Shown piece by piece: positions 16,387-26,531 of a DNA stretch of 64,000 nucleotides. The DNA is from Cellvibrio sp. 79 (GTDB lineage: Bacteria; Pseudomonadota; Gammaproteobacteria; Pseudomonadales; Cellvibrionaceae): the NCBI GenBank assembly GCA_003056245.1, contig MVDH01000003.1, positions 546,156 to 610,155 of the forward strand. Direction: 5' to 3'. Within the stretch, counting starts at the first letter, position 1. The number at the start of each line of letters is the position of its first letter. The notes beneath the pieces are model-generated. The model did no database searches. It saw only the letters and a list, made by a program, of their open reading frames with translations, and was not told where the DNA came from. The translations under genes were made by a program, and so were the position numbers.

Positions 16387-18888
16387 GTGAACCCCAAAGA
16401 TCCGCTCACCGCAAAACCGGAAGCTGGTGCACACCTTTCACGCAGTGCCCAGCGCGCCCTGGAGGCCGCCAAACGCAAAGCAGCAATGCAGCAGAAATTG
16501 CTGCTAATTCTGTTGGCCATCGGGGTCGTGGTTAACGCCATAGTGGCCTTTGCGCTTTATCATAAATTGGTAGTCCAGCAAACACAGGAAAACCTGACCG
16601 CACTTACTCAAGAAAATGTTGATGGTCGCAAAAAAAGCGTAGAGAACTATTTCTCTGCGCAAGAAGAAGTAATAAACCAAATTGCAGCCGAACCGGATTT
16701 TTTAACTGGCCTGGATCCGTCGGCAACTGCTGAGTCCCGCCAGCTTATTGAGCAAACCTGGCAAGGAAAAATTCCGGCCTTAAAAGTTCGCCTTATTCCG
16801 CTAGGCAGTGCCCAATTAGATCGCGAGGCAGAATTCCCTTTGCGCTTTTCCGAACTGGATTTAATCCAGCGCGCTGAAAAACGCCAGCCCACTCCACCGG
16901 AAATAGCCACCGTTGGCGATCGTCAATTTTTGTACTGGATTCGCCCCATCGCAACAAGCCAACAAAGCGAACCATTAGGTACATTGATGATTACATTGGA
17001 CCCAGGCGAACTCTTTAAAACTTTTGCTGCTACAGACAGCAGTGTTGGCGAATACGTACTGTTACAACAATTTAGTGGCAGCCCCGCACAAGCATTGAAA
17101 ACAATTGGTACAGGTACTGCCGGTAATAGCAAACAAGCCAATGTTGCCGGCAGTTATTTGCAAATAAAATTTACTCCCTCGGAAGTTCTGGTAAGTTTCG
17201 CGGAAGAGTTACCGGCCCTGTGGCTTTTATTAGTAAGTCTCATAGCTGCTGCCAGCCTCGCAGTCATCTGGTTCCTGAGTAAAGTTCTGATCCGTAAAGA
17301 ATTGGGCATCGTTGAAACGGCCCCCTCATTACCAGAAATTGCAAAAATCAATAAGCAAACAATAGTCGACGAGAATGCAATAGCTAATCCACTCTTTCAA
17401 AAGCAAGATATTCTCGACATAGCCGTTATTGATGAAGATGAAAATATTCTTGGGCTTGATCAGGCATCAGGCAAAAAATCAACGACGACGACCCATCGTA
17501 AAATCAATGAAGTAGATATACCTGCCGAGATTTTTCGCTCCTATGATATTCGCGGTTTGGTTGACACCCAGATCACGCCGGAACTTGCCCAATTAATCGG
17601 GCAAGCCGTCGGCAGTGAAGCGATTGATCAGGGAGAACGCAATATTGTGGTCGCGCGCGATGGCCGCACCCATAGCGAAGCATTAACATTGGCATTAATT
17701 AAAGGAATTCTGCGCACCGGCTGCAATGTCATTAATATCGGTGTAGTACCAACACCATTAATGTATTTTTCTACCTTCCATTTTGAAGACACCAACAGTG
17801 GTGTCATAGTTACTGCCAGCCATAACCCTAAAGAATATAATGGTTTTAAAGTCGTTATTAATAATCGTGCCCTTGCCGACGAAGCTGTTTCCGATTTACG
17901 TTCGCGCATTATTAACCAGCGTTTCCATCAAGGTTTAGGTGAAGAAATTCCACGCACAATTATTCCGGATTATATCGACCGTATTTTTTCTGATGTTGCA
18001 CTCGCAGGAAATGTGACACTTGTAGTCGATGCAGGTAATGCAGTTCCCGGCATAGTCGCGCCGCAATTATTTGAAGAACTGGGTTGCGATGTAATTCCAC
18101 TATTCTGCGATCTTGATGGAGAGTTCCCCAATCATGATCCGGACCCGACTCATGAAAAAAACCTCACGGCATTAATTGCAAAAGTGCAGGAAACCAATGC
18201 CGATATCGGTGTGGCATTCGATGGTGATGGTGATCGCCTGGTAGTTGTTACCCCTAAAGGCGATATTATTTGGCCTGATCGCTTGTTAATGTTGTTTGCT
18301 AAAGACGTGCTCGCACGCCATCCGGGCGCGGATGTCCTATTTGATGTGAAATGCTCACGCCAGTTAAATCAAATTATCAGCAGCTATGGTGGTCGTCCTA
18401 TTATGTGGAAAACCGGACACTCGCCAATGAAAGCAAAAATGGAAGAAACGCAGGCACTCATCGGTGGCGAATACTCCGGTCATATTTTTATCAAGGATCG
18501 TTGGTATGGTTTTGACGACGGCATTTATGCAATGGCACGCCTGCTGGAAATCATTACCCTGCGCGATCAAAAGATAGATGATATTTTTGCAGCGTTCCCG
18601 CAACTCTATTCAACGCCGGAATTAAAAATTGCTGTATCTGAAAATGCCAAATTCAACCTAATCAACAAGATTGCCGATGGCGGTGATTTTGCCAATGGCA
18701 CTATTACTACTATTGATGGTTTGCGTGTGGATTACACCAAAGGTTGGGGTCTTGTGCGTGCATCCAATACATCGCCGGCTCTGACCTTACGCTTTGAGGC
18801 GGAGTCACCTGATGCACTCGAGAAAATCCAGCAAATTTTTAAACGTGAATTGCTAAAAGCGGATAACTCGCTAGTAATTCCTTTCTAA
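16387..18888 (+). CDS. algC: phosphomannomutase/phosphoglucomutase AlgC with N-terminal membrane sensor-like extension
   Basis: The C-terminal ~460 residues are an alpha-D-phosphohexomutase interconverting mannose- or glucose-6- and 1-phosphates for polysaccharide and LPS precursors. The phosphoserine loop T-A-S-H-N-P has its Ser near residue 478, and the metal loop D-G-D-G-D-R is at about 612. The first ~370 residues add a membrane helix (38-58), an extracytoplasmic domain of about 215 residues and a second helix (276-297), resembling a sensor input, then an acidic linker. The GTG start is backed by GGAAGG. Family mutases are usually about 460 residues, so this 833-residue form is nearly doubled. 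Lies between coaBC and argB, as in Pseudomonas. Confidence 0.92.
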   Translation: MNPKDPLTAKPEAGAHLSRSAQRALEAAKRKAAMQQKLLLILLAIGVVVNAIVAFALYHKLVVQQTQENLTALTQENVDGRKKSVENYFSAQEEVINQIAAEPDFLTGLDPSATAESRQLIEQTWQGKIPALKVRLIPLGSAQLDREAEFPLRFSELDLIQRAEKRQPTPPEIATVGDRQFLYWIRPIATSQQSEPLGTLMITLDPGELFKTFAATDSSVGEYVLLQQFSGSPAQALKTIGTGTAGNSKQANVAGSYLQIKFTPSEVLVSFAEELPALWLLLVSLIAAASLAVIWFLSKVLIRKELGIVETAPSLPEIAKINKQTIVDENAIANPLFQKQDILDIAVIDEDENILGLDQASGKKSTTTTHRKINEVDIPAEIFRSYDIRGLVDTQITPELAQLIGQAVGSEAIDQGERNIVVARDGRTHSEALTLALIKGILRTGCNVINIGVVPTPLMYFSTFHFEDTNSGVIVTASHNPKEYNGFKVVINNRALADEAVSDLRSRIINQRFHQGLGEEIPRTIIPDYIDRIFSDVALAGNVTLVVDAGNAVPGIVAPQLFEELGCDVIPLFCDLDGEFPNHDPDPTHEKNLTALIAKVQETNADIGVAFDGDGDRLVVVTPKGDIIWPDRLLMLFAKDVLARHPGADVLFDVKCSRQLNQIISSYGGRPIMWKTGHSPMKAKMEETQALIGGEYSGHIFIKDRWYGFDDGIYAMARLLEIITLRDQKIDDIFAAFPQLYSTPELKIAVSENAKFNLINKIADGGDFANGTITTIDGLRVDYTKGWGLVRASNTSPALTLRFEAESPDALEKIQQIFKRELLKADNSLVIPF

Positions 18889-18899
18889 TCTTTTATTAA

Positions 18900-19823
<924 letters not shown>

Positions 19824-19882
19824 TTTGCCAGACTACAGTAGCTTATTGGAGTTACTGTAGTAATTACACGAACGGAGGCGGC

Positions 19883-20491
19883 ATGAAAACCCAAAAAACT
19901 TCGCGCAAGCAACAAATCCTGGAGTGCCTTGCACGCATGCTGGAAGCGAGCCCGGGCGAACGAATTACTACTTCTGCACTCGCTAAAGAAGTGGGCGTTT
20001 CCGAAGCAGCGCTCTACCGTCATTTTCCCAGCAAGTCCAAAATGTTTGAGGGTTTGATTGAGTTTATTGAGGAATCGATTTTTTCGCGCATTACCATAAT
20101 TCTCGCGGAAGAAAAAATTGCGCTAAAGCGCTGTGAAAAAATCCTGACATTATTACTCGCTTTCGCAGAGCGCAATCCCGGCCTCACACGTTTGCTAACA
20201 GGCGATGCATTGACTGGTGAAACAGAACGCTTACGCGTGCGTATCGCGCAGGTATTTGATCGCATCGAAACCCAGTTAAAACAAATTTTACGAGAAGCAG
20301 AACTGCGTGAAGGATTGCACCCGCAATTGCCGATTACTGCTGCCGCTAACTTGCTCATCGCATTAATTAACGGGCGTATCGCGGAATTTGTGCGCACAGA
20401 ATTTCGCCGTTCACCTACCGCACATTGGCAGGAGCAATGGCAATTACTCGCACAAGGTTTTATGGAAAGTAGTACAACAATTAATAATTGA
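19883..20491 (+). CDS. slmA: nucleoid occlusion factor SlmA
   Basis: TetR-family DNA-binding protein that blocks FtsZ ring assembly over the chromosome. The N-terminal helix-turn-helix spans about residues 30-55 ([20 protein letters not shown]). The sequence also keeps the SlmA-type [12 protein letters not shown] tail. 202 residues, typical. GGAGG precedes the ATG. It follows argB as in related genomes and ends at a strong bidirectional terminator. Confidence 0.95.
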   Translation: MKTQKTSRKQQILECLARMLEASPGERITTSALAKEVGVSEAALYRHFPSKSKMFEGLIEFIEESIFSRITIILAEEKIALKRCEKILTLLLAFAERNPGLTRLLTGDALTGETERLRVRIAQVFDRIETQLKQILREAELREGLHPQLPITAAANLLIALINGRIAEFVRTEFRRSPTAHWQEQWQLLAQGFMESSTTINN

Positions 20492-20510
20492 ATTAGTAGC
20501 TCAAAACATC

Positions 20511-20550
20511 TAATAAAGAAAAACCGGCAAATGCCGGTTTTTCTTTATTA
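20511..20550. terminator. bidirectional terminator between slmA and the DUF4124 gene
   Basis: A perfect 19-bp inverted repeat (TAATAAAGAAAAACCGGCA and its complement) around a two-base centre. The stop codon of the minus-strand gene lies in its right arm. Confidence 0.85.
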
Positions 20551-21165
20551 ATTTTTTTCTTTGTTAATTTCAATAAAACGTGCCCTGTCGCGATCAAATT
20601 TTTCTTCCACTTCCTTGTATTCTTGTTCGCGTTGCTGGATCTGGGCCTGAATATCTTTCTCTTCCTGCACCAGATTATTAATATTTTTCAATAGCTCATC
20701 CGGTAACTGACGGCCGCTACGCTCAATAGTTGCAGCCTGCGTTTGATAATCCTGTAAACGCTTGCGCACTGTAATAAGGTTCGCTTGCAAGATGCTGATA
20801 TTCCCTCGCAAGCTTTCCAGATTTCGCGCCTTTGCGGAATCTATATCAGACACGCTGCTATAACTCCGGCGTAATTGCACATCTTCGCGCGCCTGCTCAG
20901 CACGCTTTAATTTTTCCTGGCGCAAACGTTCGCCAGCAGGTCCTTGGGTAACCGGTTCAATTACCTTGAGAACCTTGCCTGTCCGCGACATAATTTCGTA
21001 GCCGTTATTGACATATTCAGCAGGAATCTTGCTATCCAAAACAGTAACGCCTTCCTTGTTCTTGTAGCGATAAATCACTGTGCTCTTGGTATTTTGCTGT
21101 GCCAAAGCAACATTGCCCAGCAACAAAAAACCGCAAGTAATCGCTATATAAAACAGGTTACGCAT
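20548..21165 (-). CDS. DUF4124-type exported coiled-coil protein
   Basis: A signal peptide (about residues 1-22, ending A-L-A) precedes a short DUF4124-like domain (V-I-Y-R-Y-K-N-K-E-G-V-T-V-L-D-S-K-I-P). A long charged region rich in Glu, Gln and Arg (about 75-205) is predicted to form a coiled coil. Likely periplasmic; function unknown. It follows pyrE on the same strand, 25 bases downstream. Confidence 0.75.
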   Translation of the reverse strand: MRNLFYIAITCGFLLLGNVALAQQNTKSTVIYRYKNKEGVTVLDSKIPAEYVNNGYEIMSRTGKVLKVIEPVTQGPAGERLRQEKLKRAEQAREDVQLRRSYSSVSDIDSAKARNLESLRGNISILQANLITVRKRLQDYQTQAATIERSGRQLPDELLKNINNLVQEEKDIQAQIQQREQEYKEVEEKFDRDRARFIEINKEKN

Positions 21166-21190
21166 TGGAATTATTTACCTCACTGAACAA

Positions 21191-21838
21191 TTAAAGATCA
21201 ACTCCATATGTAGCACGGTAGGTTTTGATTTTTTCTACCATCGCCTCCTGTCCGGATTGCTCTTCCAGATAGGCAACAATATGGTTCAAGTTAATGATAC
21301 TGATCACCGGGATACCAAAAGTCTGCTCCACTTCCTGAATGGCCGACACTTGCCCTTGACCTTTCTCCATACGATTTAATCCAATCAACACCGCTGCCGG
21401 TTTAGCACCGGCACTGTCAATGATTGCCATCACTTCGCGCACCGCAGTGCCTGCAGTAATTACATCATCCACAATCAGGACTTTGCCTTGCAATGGCGCA
21501 CCCACCAAAGTGCCGCCCTCACCATGATCCTTGGCCTCTTTGCGGTTATAGCAATAAGGCAAGTCACGCTGGTGATGATCAGCTAAAGCTACTGCTGTGG
21601 TCGCCGCTAAAGGAATTCCCTTGTAGGCAGGTCCAAATACTATATCGAACTCCACGCCAGATGCAGTGATTGCCGCCGCATAAAAACGACCAAGGTCAGC
21701 CAGTGCACTTCCCGTTTGAAAGCGTCCAGCGTTAAAAAAATAGGGGCTCGTACGGCCAGATTTGAGAACGAATTCACCAAAGCATAACGCTTGATGCTTA
21801 AGCGCGAGCTGAATGAAGTCAAATTGGTATTTTTCCAT
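21191..21838 (-). CDS. pyrE: orotate phosphoribosyltransferase PyrE
   Basis: Converts orotate plus PRPP to orotidine monophosphate in pyrimidine synthesis. The PRPP-binding signature [13 protein letters not shown] is present, with the K-x-x-x-K-D-H-G-E-G loop and G-P-A-Y-K-G-I near the orotate site. 215 residues. Divergent from crc, the arrangement seen in Pseudomonas. Confidence 0.97.
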   Translation of the reverse strand: MEKYQFDFIQLALKHQALCFGEFVLKSGRTSPYFFNAGRFQTGSALADLGRFYAAAITASGVEFDIVFGPAYKGIPLAATTAVALADHHQRDLPYCYNRKEAKDHGEGGTLVGAPLQGKVLIVDDVITAGTAVREVMAIIDSAGAKPAAVLIGLNRMEKGQGQVSAIQEVEQTFGIPVISIINLNHIVAYLEEQSGQEAMVEKIKTYRATYGVDL

Positions 21839-22047
21839 GCAAAGTACCCGAGTATGGACTAAGTTTTAGGTGACAGAATAAATAACGAGGTCCAGCCCAT
21901 GAGCCAGACCCGCATTTGGGCTACAGCAGCATCCAAATGTTAAGGATGTGAAAAAAAGTAACGCCTACCATAAAAAACCCAGCGGTGACGGTAACACAAT
22001 CACACAAAGCTCGGGTATGATACACAGTCCGTAATCAAGGGGCTAAC

Positions 22048-22818
22048 ATGAGAGTTATCAGTCTTAGCGTCGATGGAATTTTTCAGGCGGCGCAACGCGG
22101 CCTATATACCTGGCTCGCGAATCAGGATGCAGATTTTATCTGTTTACAGGATCTTCGTGCACTGGAACGGGAATTGGAAAAGCCCGAGTTCGAGTTGAAG
22201 GGTTATAACGCCTATTTCTTCGATTCAGGTACCAAACACTACAATGGCGTAGCCATTTACACCCGTTTACAACCCAAAGCACTTATTTATGGCCTTGGTT
22301 TCGCTTCCGGAGTGGATATGGAAGGCCGCTATCTTCAAGTGGATTTTGAGCAATTGAGCGTGGGTTCATTATTGGCTCCCAGCGCCAGCTCCGAATTGGA
22401 ATCCCAGGAAGTGAAAATCAAATTCTTTGATGATTTCCAGGCCCATCTCGACAAAATCACCCGCAAACGCCGCGAGTATGTTTTTTGCGGCAACTGGCAA
22501 ATGGCCCACACTCCCAAAGATGTGAGCAACAGTGCTACCAACCAGCACAACTCTGGATTTTTGCCCCACGAGCGCCAATGGTTAAGCCAATTATTTAACC
22601 AGATTGGTTACGTGGATGCTTTTCGCAAAGTAAATAAAGACGGAGACGAATACAGTTGGTGGCCCAACGGTCTTAAAGATGATGGTGACGGCTGGCGTAC
22701 TGACTTCCAGGTTGTGTCCAATAGCCTGGGTCCGAAAGTGGAATATGCAACTATCTACAAAACCCAGCAGTTCTCCAGCCATATGCCGGTAATTATTGAT
22801 TACGATATCGAGCTGTAA
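22048..22818 (+). CDS. crc: Crc-type catabolite repression control protein (inactive ExoIII fold)
   Basis: The 256-residue protein has the exonuclease III/EEP fold but lacks most of the catalytic set. By alignment to E. coli ExoIII, N7 is Ser7, E34 is Asp, D151 is Asn149, N153 is Gln151 and D258 is Ser244; only an Asp in G-W-R-T-D-F and His245 remain. This loss, plus position beside and divergent from pyrE, matches Crc of Pseudomonas, which works with Hfq to repress translation of catabolic mRNAs. AAGGGG precedes the ATG. Alternative: an uncharacterised ExoIII paralogue; functional assignment rests on synteny and residue pattern. Confidence 0.82.
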   Translation: MRVISLSVDGIFQAAQRGLYTWLANQDADFICLQDLRALERELEKPEFELKGYNAYFFDSGTKHYNGVAIYTRLQPKALIYGLGFASGVDMEGRYLQVDFEQLSVGSLLAPSASSELESQEVKIKFFDDFQAHLDKITRKRREYVFCGNWQMAHTPKDVSNSATNQHNSGFLPHERQWLSQLFNQIGYVDAFRKVNKDGDEYSWWPNGLKDDGDGWRTDFQVVSNSLGPKVEYATIYKTQQFSSHMPVIIDYDIEL

Positions 22819-22830
22819 TCACTTCGAAAA

Positions 22831-22863
22831 TAAAAACCCGCTGTGAACGCAGCGGTTTTTTTT
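22831..22863 (+). terminator. Rho-independent terminator after crc
   Basis: A CCGCTG / CAGCGG stem with A-rich 5' flank and a long T-run, between convergent genes. Confidence 0.8.
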
Positions 22864-22891
22864 GCATTACATAGATTGCCCTGGCAGCGAC

Positions 22892-23311
22892 CTATTTCAC
22901 GGCTACCGCATCATAAACCACCACTTTGCTCCACAAATGCTGGTGCTCATCCACAAATTTTTTGTGCAATGGGTGCACCTGATACACATCCTGACCTGCC
23001 ACATCATCAAACCCGAGCAGCTCGGAAACATGATAGGAATTATCCACCACCTCACGCTTTTCTGTAGATGCGGGAATACCTACATGAATCGAACGAACGG
23101 TTTCGATTGCCGCCAGGGATTTAACGCCGGCGATTAATTTATCGCGATCTGCAACTGAATCCGGATTCTTAAGCCAGAAAAAAACATGGTGAAGTAATTT
23201 GGGCATAACGGCGTTTCCTGCTGCAGGTTTGGCAAACGCATCTCCAGCTACCAAAGCGGCACCAGCAATGGCGCTGGTCGCCAGAAAATCGCGACGGCTG
23301 TTATCGGTCAT
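22892..23311 (-). CDS. Tat-exported Dabb (stress-responsive A/B barrel) domain protein
   Basis: A 139-residue protein. The N-terminus is a twin-arginine signal (S-R-R-D-F-L-A, hydrophobic stretch, A-F-A cleavage site near residue 27). The rest is a dimeric ferredoxin-like Dabb domain with [10 protein letters not shown] near the start of the mature part and a [12 protein letters not shown] segment. AGGAG lies at ideal distance. Export implies a folded, perhaps cofactor-bound protein in the periplasm. Substrate unknown. Confidence 0.8.
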   Translation of the reverse strand: MTDNSRRDFLATSAIAGAALVAGDAFAKPAAGNAVMPKLLHHVFFWLKNPDSVADRDKLIAGVKSLAAIETVRSIHVGIPASTEKREVVDNSYHVSELLGFDDVAGQDVYQVHPLHKKFVDEHQHLWSKVVVYDAVAVK

Positions 23312-23454
23312 TGATGAACTCCTGATATCAAAAATCAGATAAAACTACGTAAATAGCCGTATACGCAAATGCATTTACGTAAGATTACCCAGCCGCATAC
23401 AAGTCTGTTAATCTCTCGCGGACTAATAAAAACACAACCAATGAGAGACAATCC

Positions 23455-23742
23455 ATGAAAGCGACAATTATTATTGCCAGCATCGGCCTGGCAATCAGCA
23501 GTAGTGTTCTAGCGCATGAAGGCCATGACCATGGCTTGAGTAAAGAAGAAATTGCCAAGCAGGTAAAAGAAGGCAAGCTTTGTGTATTGAATGGCGAGGG
23601 AAGTTCGCTGGGCGCGGTGGTGGAAAAAGACGAAAAATATTATCGCTGTGTAAAAGCGTATGGAAAAGATTTGGGGCCTCAAACCGAATTGGTCTGGGTT
23701 GAACTCAAGTTACAGGGCAACGCGTTGGTCACTGCACCCTGA
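23455..23742 (+). CDS. small exported His-rich protein, unknown function
   Basis: A 95-residue protein. Signal peptide about residues 1-20 (ending V-L-A) followed at once by H-E-G-H-D-H-G, a possible metal-binding start. Two cysteines (in K-L-C-V and Y-R-C-V) flank a G-A-V-V segment, loosely like DUF1496 proteins, but that link is tentative. GAGAGA lies upstream of the ATG. Monocistronic. Confidence 0.6.
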   Translation: MKATIIIASIGLAISSSVLAHEGHDHGLSKEEIAKQVKEGKLCVLNGEGSSLGAVVEKDEKYYRCVKAYGKDLGPQTELVWVELKLQGNALVTAP

Positions 23743-23750
23743 TTAACTCG

Positions 23751-23790
23751 ACACCAAACCTGCGATAAATTTATCGCAGGTTTGGGTGTA
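23751..23790. repeat. perfect 28-bp palindrome in a convergent intergenic gap
   Basis: Bases 23757-23784 are fully self-complementary with no loop, and outer ACACC / GGGTGT arms nearly extend it. Neither strand has a clear T-run after it, so it is not a textbook terminator, though it may still stop transcription between the convergent genes. Confidence 0.7.
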
Positions 23791-23795
23791 AAAAA

Positions 23796-24116
23796 TTATC
23801 CTAGCACTACTGCTGTCCCGCTTGCCGATACCATCAACATACTGCCATGCTGGCCAATCACTTCGTAATCCAGATCAATTCCCACCACCGCATTCGCACC
23901 CAGTTCGCGTGCGCGATCTTGCAATTCTTGCAGCGCAATTTCACGCGCTTTTTGCAATTCGCGTTCGTATGTACCGGAACGACCACCCACCAAATCGCGA
24001 ATGCTGGCAAATAAATCCTTGAATACGTTCGCGCCTAAAATTGCCTCGCCCGCAACAACACCGCAATACATAGTGATGTGCTTACCTTCAACATTCGGGG
24101 TGGTAGTCATCAACAT
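23796..24116 (-). CDS. YbjQ/UPF0145 family protein
   Basis: A 106-residue protein with the family signature [12 protein letters not shown], the R-S-G-T-Y-E-R-E-L segment and [13 protein letters not shown]. The family forms pentameric beta-barrel assemblies and is sometimes called a heavy-metal-binding domain; its role is not established. AAGGAG is well placed before the ATG. It is 27 bases downstream of hemW and may be the last gene of that operon. Confidence 0.88.
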   Translation of the reverse strand: MLMTTTPNVEGKHITMYCGVVAGEAILGANVFKDLFASIRDLVGGRSGTYERELQKAREIALQELQDRARELGANAVVGIDLDYEVIGQHGSMLMVSASGTAVVLG

Positions 24117-24143
24117 AACAAGCTCCTTCAGTTATCAATCTCA

Positions 24144-25337
24144 TTAATCAGTTTCGTGGATAAATGCTTGCAACACGCGATTCAAAAACCGGCGCCCTAA
24201 TATTGTAGGCCTGATATAACCATTATATTTTTCTACCAATCCCTGGGCTTCAAGTTTTATCCAATTGCCCTCAACTAAGGACCAATCCTGGCCGGTACGC
24301 TGGCGAAAATAATCAATGGGAACACCATCGTTCAAACGCAAGGCATTCATCATGAATTCCAAGGGCAAGGATTCCGGCGTTAATAAATCACTACCGCCAC
24401 CGAATACATTTTGATGACCATTTAGGTTAGTGGAAATTTTTTGGCTATGCGCAGCATCCAGGTAATGCTTGGGCAAACGGGTTTTCCACAATCGCGCTAT
24501 TTTGTTTTCCGCTGGAAATGTAATTTTCCCATGTGCACCTGCACCAATACCAAGATAATCCCCAAACCCCCAATAATTAAGATTATGGCGTGCGCATTTT
24601 TTTGCACGTGCATAAGCGGAGATTTCATATTGCACGTAACCGGCACTCGCCAGAAGTTCTACACCAGCATCCTGGATATCTGCCAGGATTTCCTCCTCCG
24701 GTAATACCGGTGGAGCAGAATAAAACGCGGTGTTTTGTTCGATGGTAAGTTGGTACCAGGATAAATGCTCAGGCTCCAGATCAATTGCTTGCTGCAAATC
24801 AGCTTTTGCATCATCAATGGATTGTTCTGGTAAGCCATGCATTAAATCCAGGTTGAGATTATCAAAGCCCGCTTTACGCGCGACGCCCACTGCGCGCAAT
24901 GCCTCATCGCGACCATGTACGCGGCCCAATAGTTTTAATTGCTGGTCATTAAAACTCTGGATGCCGATAGATAACCGATTTACACCGGCCGCACGAAAAC
25001 CTGAAAATTTTTGCTGCTCAAACGTACCCGGGTTTGCTTCCAGTGTTATTTCAATATCAGGTTCGAAACCGATGATATTTTCTGCATCTTGCAGAATCTG
25101 GCCGATCGCCGCTGCCGATAACATACTCGGTGTGCCGCCGCCAAAAAAAATACTGGTGATCTTGCGCCCTTGAGCCAACACCTGGTCCTGTTGCAAATCA
25201 AAACACAACGCCTTTACATAATCCGCTTCAGGAATATCGTTGTTAGCCTGATGCGAATTAAAATCGCAATAAGGGCATTTGCGAATACACCAAGGGACAT
25301 GAATATAAAGAGCCAGGGGTGGCAGCTGCAGCGACAT
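24144..25337 (-). CDS. hemW: radical SAM heme chaperone HemW
   Basis: Coproporphyrinogen oxidase-like radical SAM protein, now seen as a heme chaperone for respiratory enzymes. The iron-sulfur motif C-x-x-x-C-x-x-C occurs as C-I-R-K-C-P-Y-C near residue 17, followed by F-F-G-G-G-T-P-S and E-A-N-P-G-T. Its start is five bases from the rdgB stop, as in the conserved rdgB-hemW pair. 397 residues, full length. Confidence 0.95.
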   Translation of the reverse strand: MSLQLPPLALYIHVPWCIRKCPYCDFNSHQANNDIPEADYVKALCFDLQQDQVLAQGRKITSIFFGGGTPSMLSAAAIGQILQDAENIIGFEPDIEITLEANPGTFEQQKFSGFRAAGVNRLSIGIQSFNDQQLKLLGRVHGRDEALRAVGVARKAGFDNLNLDLMHGLPEQSIDDAKADLQQAIDLEPEHLSWYQLTIEQNTAFYSAPPVLPEEEILADIQDAGVELLASAGYVQYEISAYARAKKCARHNLNYWGFGDYLGIGAGAHGKITFPAENKIARLWKTRLPKHYLDAAHSQKISTNLNGHQNVFGGGSDLLTPESLPLEFMMNALRLNDGVPIDYFRQRTGQDWSLVEGNWIKLEAQGLVEKYNGYIRPTILGRRFLNRVLQAFIHETD

Positions 25338-25341
25338 AATA

Positions 25342-25941
25342 TTACTTACCCAATGCCGATAATTTTTGTAACAACTCCTGCATGGCTTTGCCGCGATGAC
25401 TGATACGATTTTTTTCTTCTTTGCTCAATTCTGCCGATGCGCAGTTGTGGGTTGGAACAAAAAATAATGGATCGTAACCAAAGCCACCTTCACCTTGCGG
25501 CTCACTCAGTATAATTCCCTCCCAGACACCGTGGCATAAAATGGGTGTCGGATCTTCCGCGTGACGCATAAACGCCAGCACTGCGTGATAACGTGCAGTG
25601 CGGTGCGCGGGAGGAATATTTCTTAATTCAAGCAATAGCTTCTGGTTATTTTTTTCGTCATTCGCATTTTCACCGGCGTAACGCGCCGAATAAATACCAG
25701 GGCGGCCATTCAATGCATCTACTTCAATACCGGAATCGTCGGCCAATGCGGGCAAGCCGGTTTTAGTGCAAGCGTAGCGCGCTTTGATAATGGCATTCTC
25801 GACAAAGGTTAAGCCGGTTTCTTCGACGTTTTCAGCAAAAAAATCTGATTGCGGCAATACCTCAAAACCACAGCCGCTGAGCAAATCCTGAAATTCGCGC
25901 AATTTTCCTTTATTGCCACTCGCCAATACAATTTTTTTCAT
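25342..25941 (-). CDS. rdgB: dITP/XTP pyrophosphatase RdgB
   Basis: House-cleaning hydrolase removing deaminated purine triphosphates. The family opening V-L-A-S-G-N-x-G-K is followed by A-D-D-S-G-I-E-V-D-A-L, G-I-Y-S-A-R-Y-A-G and G-F-G-Y-D-P-L-F. 199 residues. Operon partner of hemW. Confidence 0.97.
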   Translation of the reverse strand: MKKIVLASGNKGKLREFQDLLSGCGFEVLPQSDFFAENVEETGLTFVENAIIKARYACTKTGLPALADDSGIEVDALNGRPGIYSARYAGENANDEKNNQKLLLELRNIPPAHRTARYHAVLAFMRHAEDPTPILCHGVWEGIILSEPQGEGGFGYDPLFFVPTHNCASAELSKEEKNRISHRGKAMQELLQKLSALGK

Positions 25942-25971
25942 GGATCAATCACTCAATATTCTTTTACAGAA

Positions 25972-26000
25972 ACAAAAGGCGCCTTCAGGCGCCTTCGCAT
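25972..26000 (-). terminator. terminator after the DUF4426 gene
   Basis: Minus-strand GGCGCC-TGAA-GGCGCC stem followed by TTTTGTTT. It lies between the DUF4426 gene and rdgB, so rdgB-hemW may be partly separated from the met genes. Confidence 0.65.
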
Positions 26001-26022
26001 TACTTTTATTTATCAACTTAAA

Positions 26023-26478
26023 TTATTCGGTATACAAAGTGCGATTAAAGGTTATTGCCAAAGGTTTGTTCTCGCCTTCCGTTACTTGTATATCAAAATG
26101 CAGAAGTTCTTCGTTATTAAATACAAACGGCGCCAGATAATAGGTCGCCTCTCCTTCCTTGATTTCAATAAACGTTAAACCCTGGCTTTGCTGCATTAAA
26201 TTTTTGGTTTTACCAACTACTTTAGCGGGTAAGCCTAAACTTGTTTGACCATTTTCTGTTTTAGTAAAACTGATATTTAACAGCGCGCGATCTTTACCAC
26301 GCACTAATTTATAAGCTTCAGCCACTTTCGCAGGGATATCAGTACTGTGGAATACGTTGTAATGCACAGTGTAATCGCCAAAGTTTTGGGATGTATTAAT
26401 TTCTTTTGGCTGGTCAATCTGTGCTTGTGCAGTTACAGCTAACAGGAAAAACCCCAACAGACCTAAAATTGATTTCAT
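26023..26478 (-). CDS. DUF4426 exported protein
   Basis: A 151-residue protein with a signal peptide (ending A-Q-A near residue 19) and a domain containing Y-T-V-H-Y-N-V-F-H-S-T and A-L-L-N-I-S, typical of DUF4426. In Pseudomonas the same family sits between metW and rdgB, so the placement supports the call. Periplasmic; role unknown. Confidence 0.85.
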   Translation of the reverse strand: MKSILGLLGFFLLAVTAQAQIDQPKEINTSQNFGDYTVHYNVFHSTDIPAKVAEAYKLVRGKDRALLNISFTKTENGQTSLGLPAKVVGKTKNLMQQSQGLTFIEIKEGEATYYLAPFVFNNEELLHFDIQVTEGENKPLAITFNRTLYTE

Positions 26479-26531
26479 GTTTCACCTGAACTTGATAACT
26501 AGAGTTAAAACCAACCCTGAGCCGAATAAAA

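Noticed and set aside
22048..22818. Active exonuclease III (xthA)
   Set aside because: Most catalytic residues are replaced, and pyrE synteny points to Crc.
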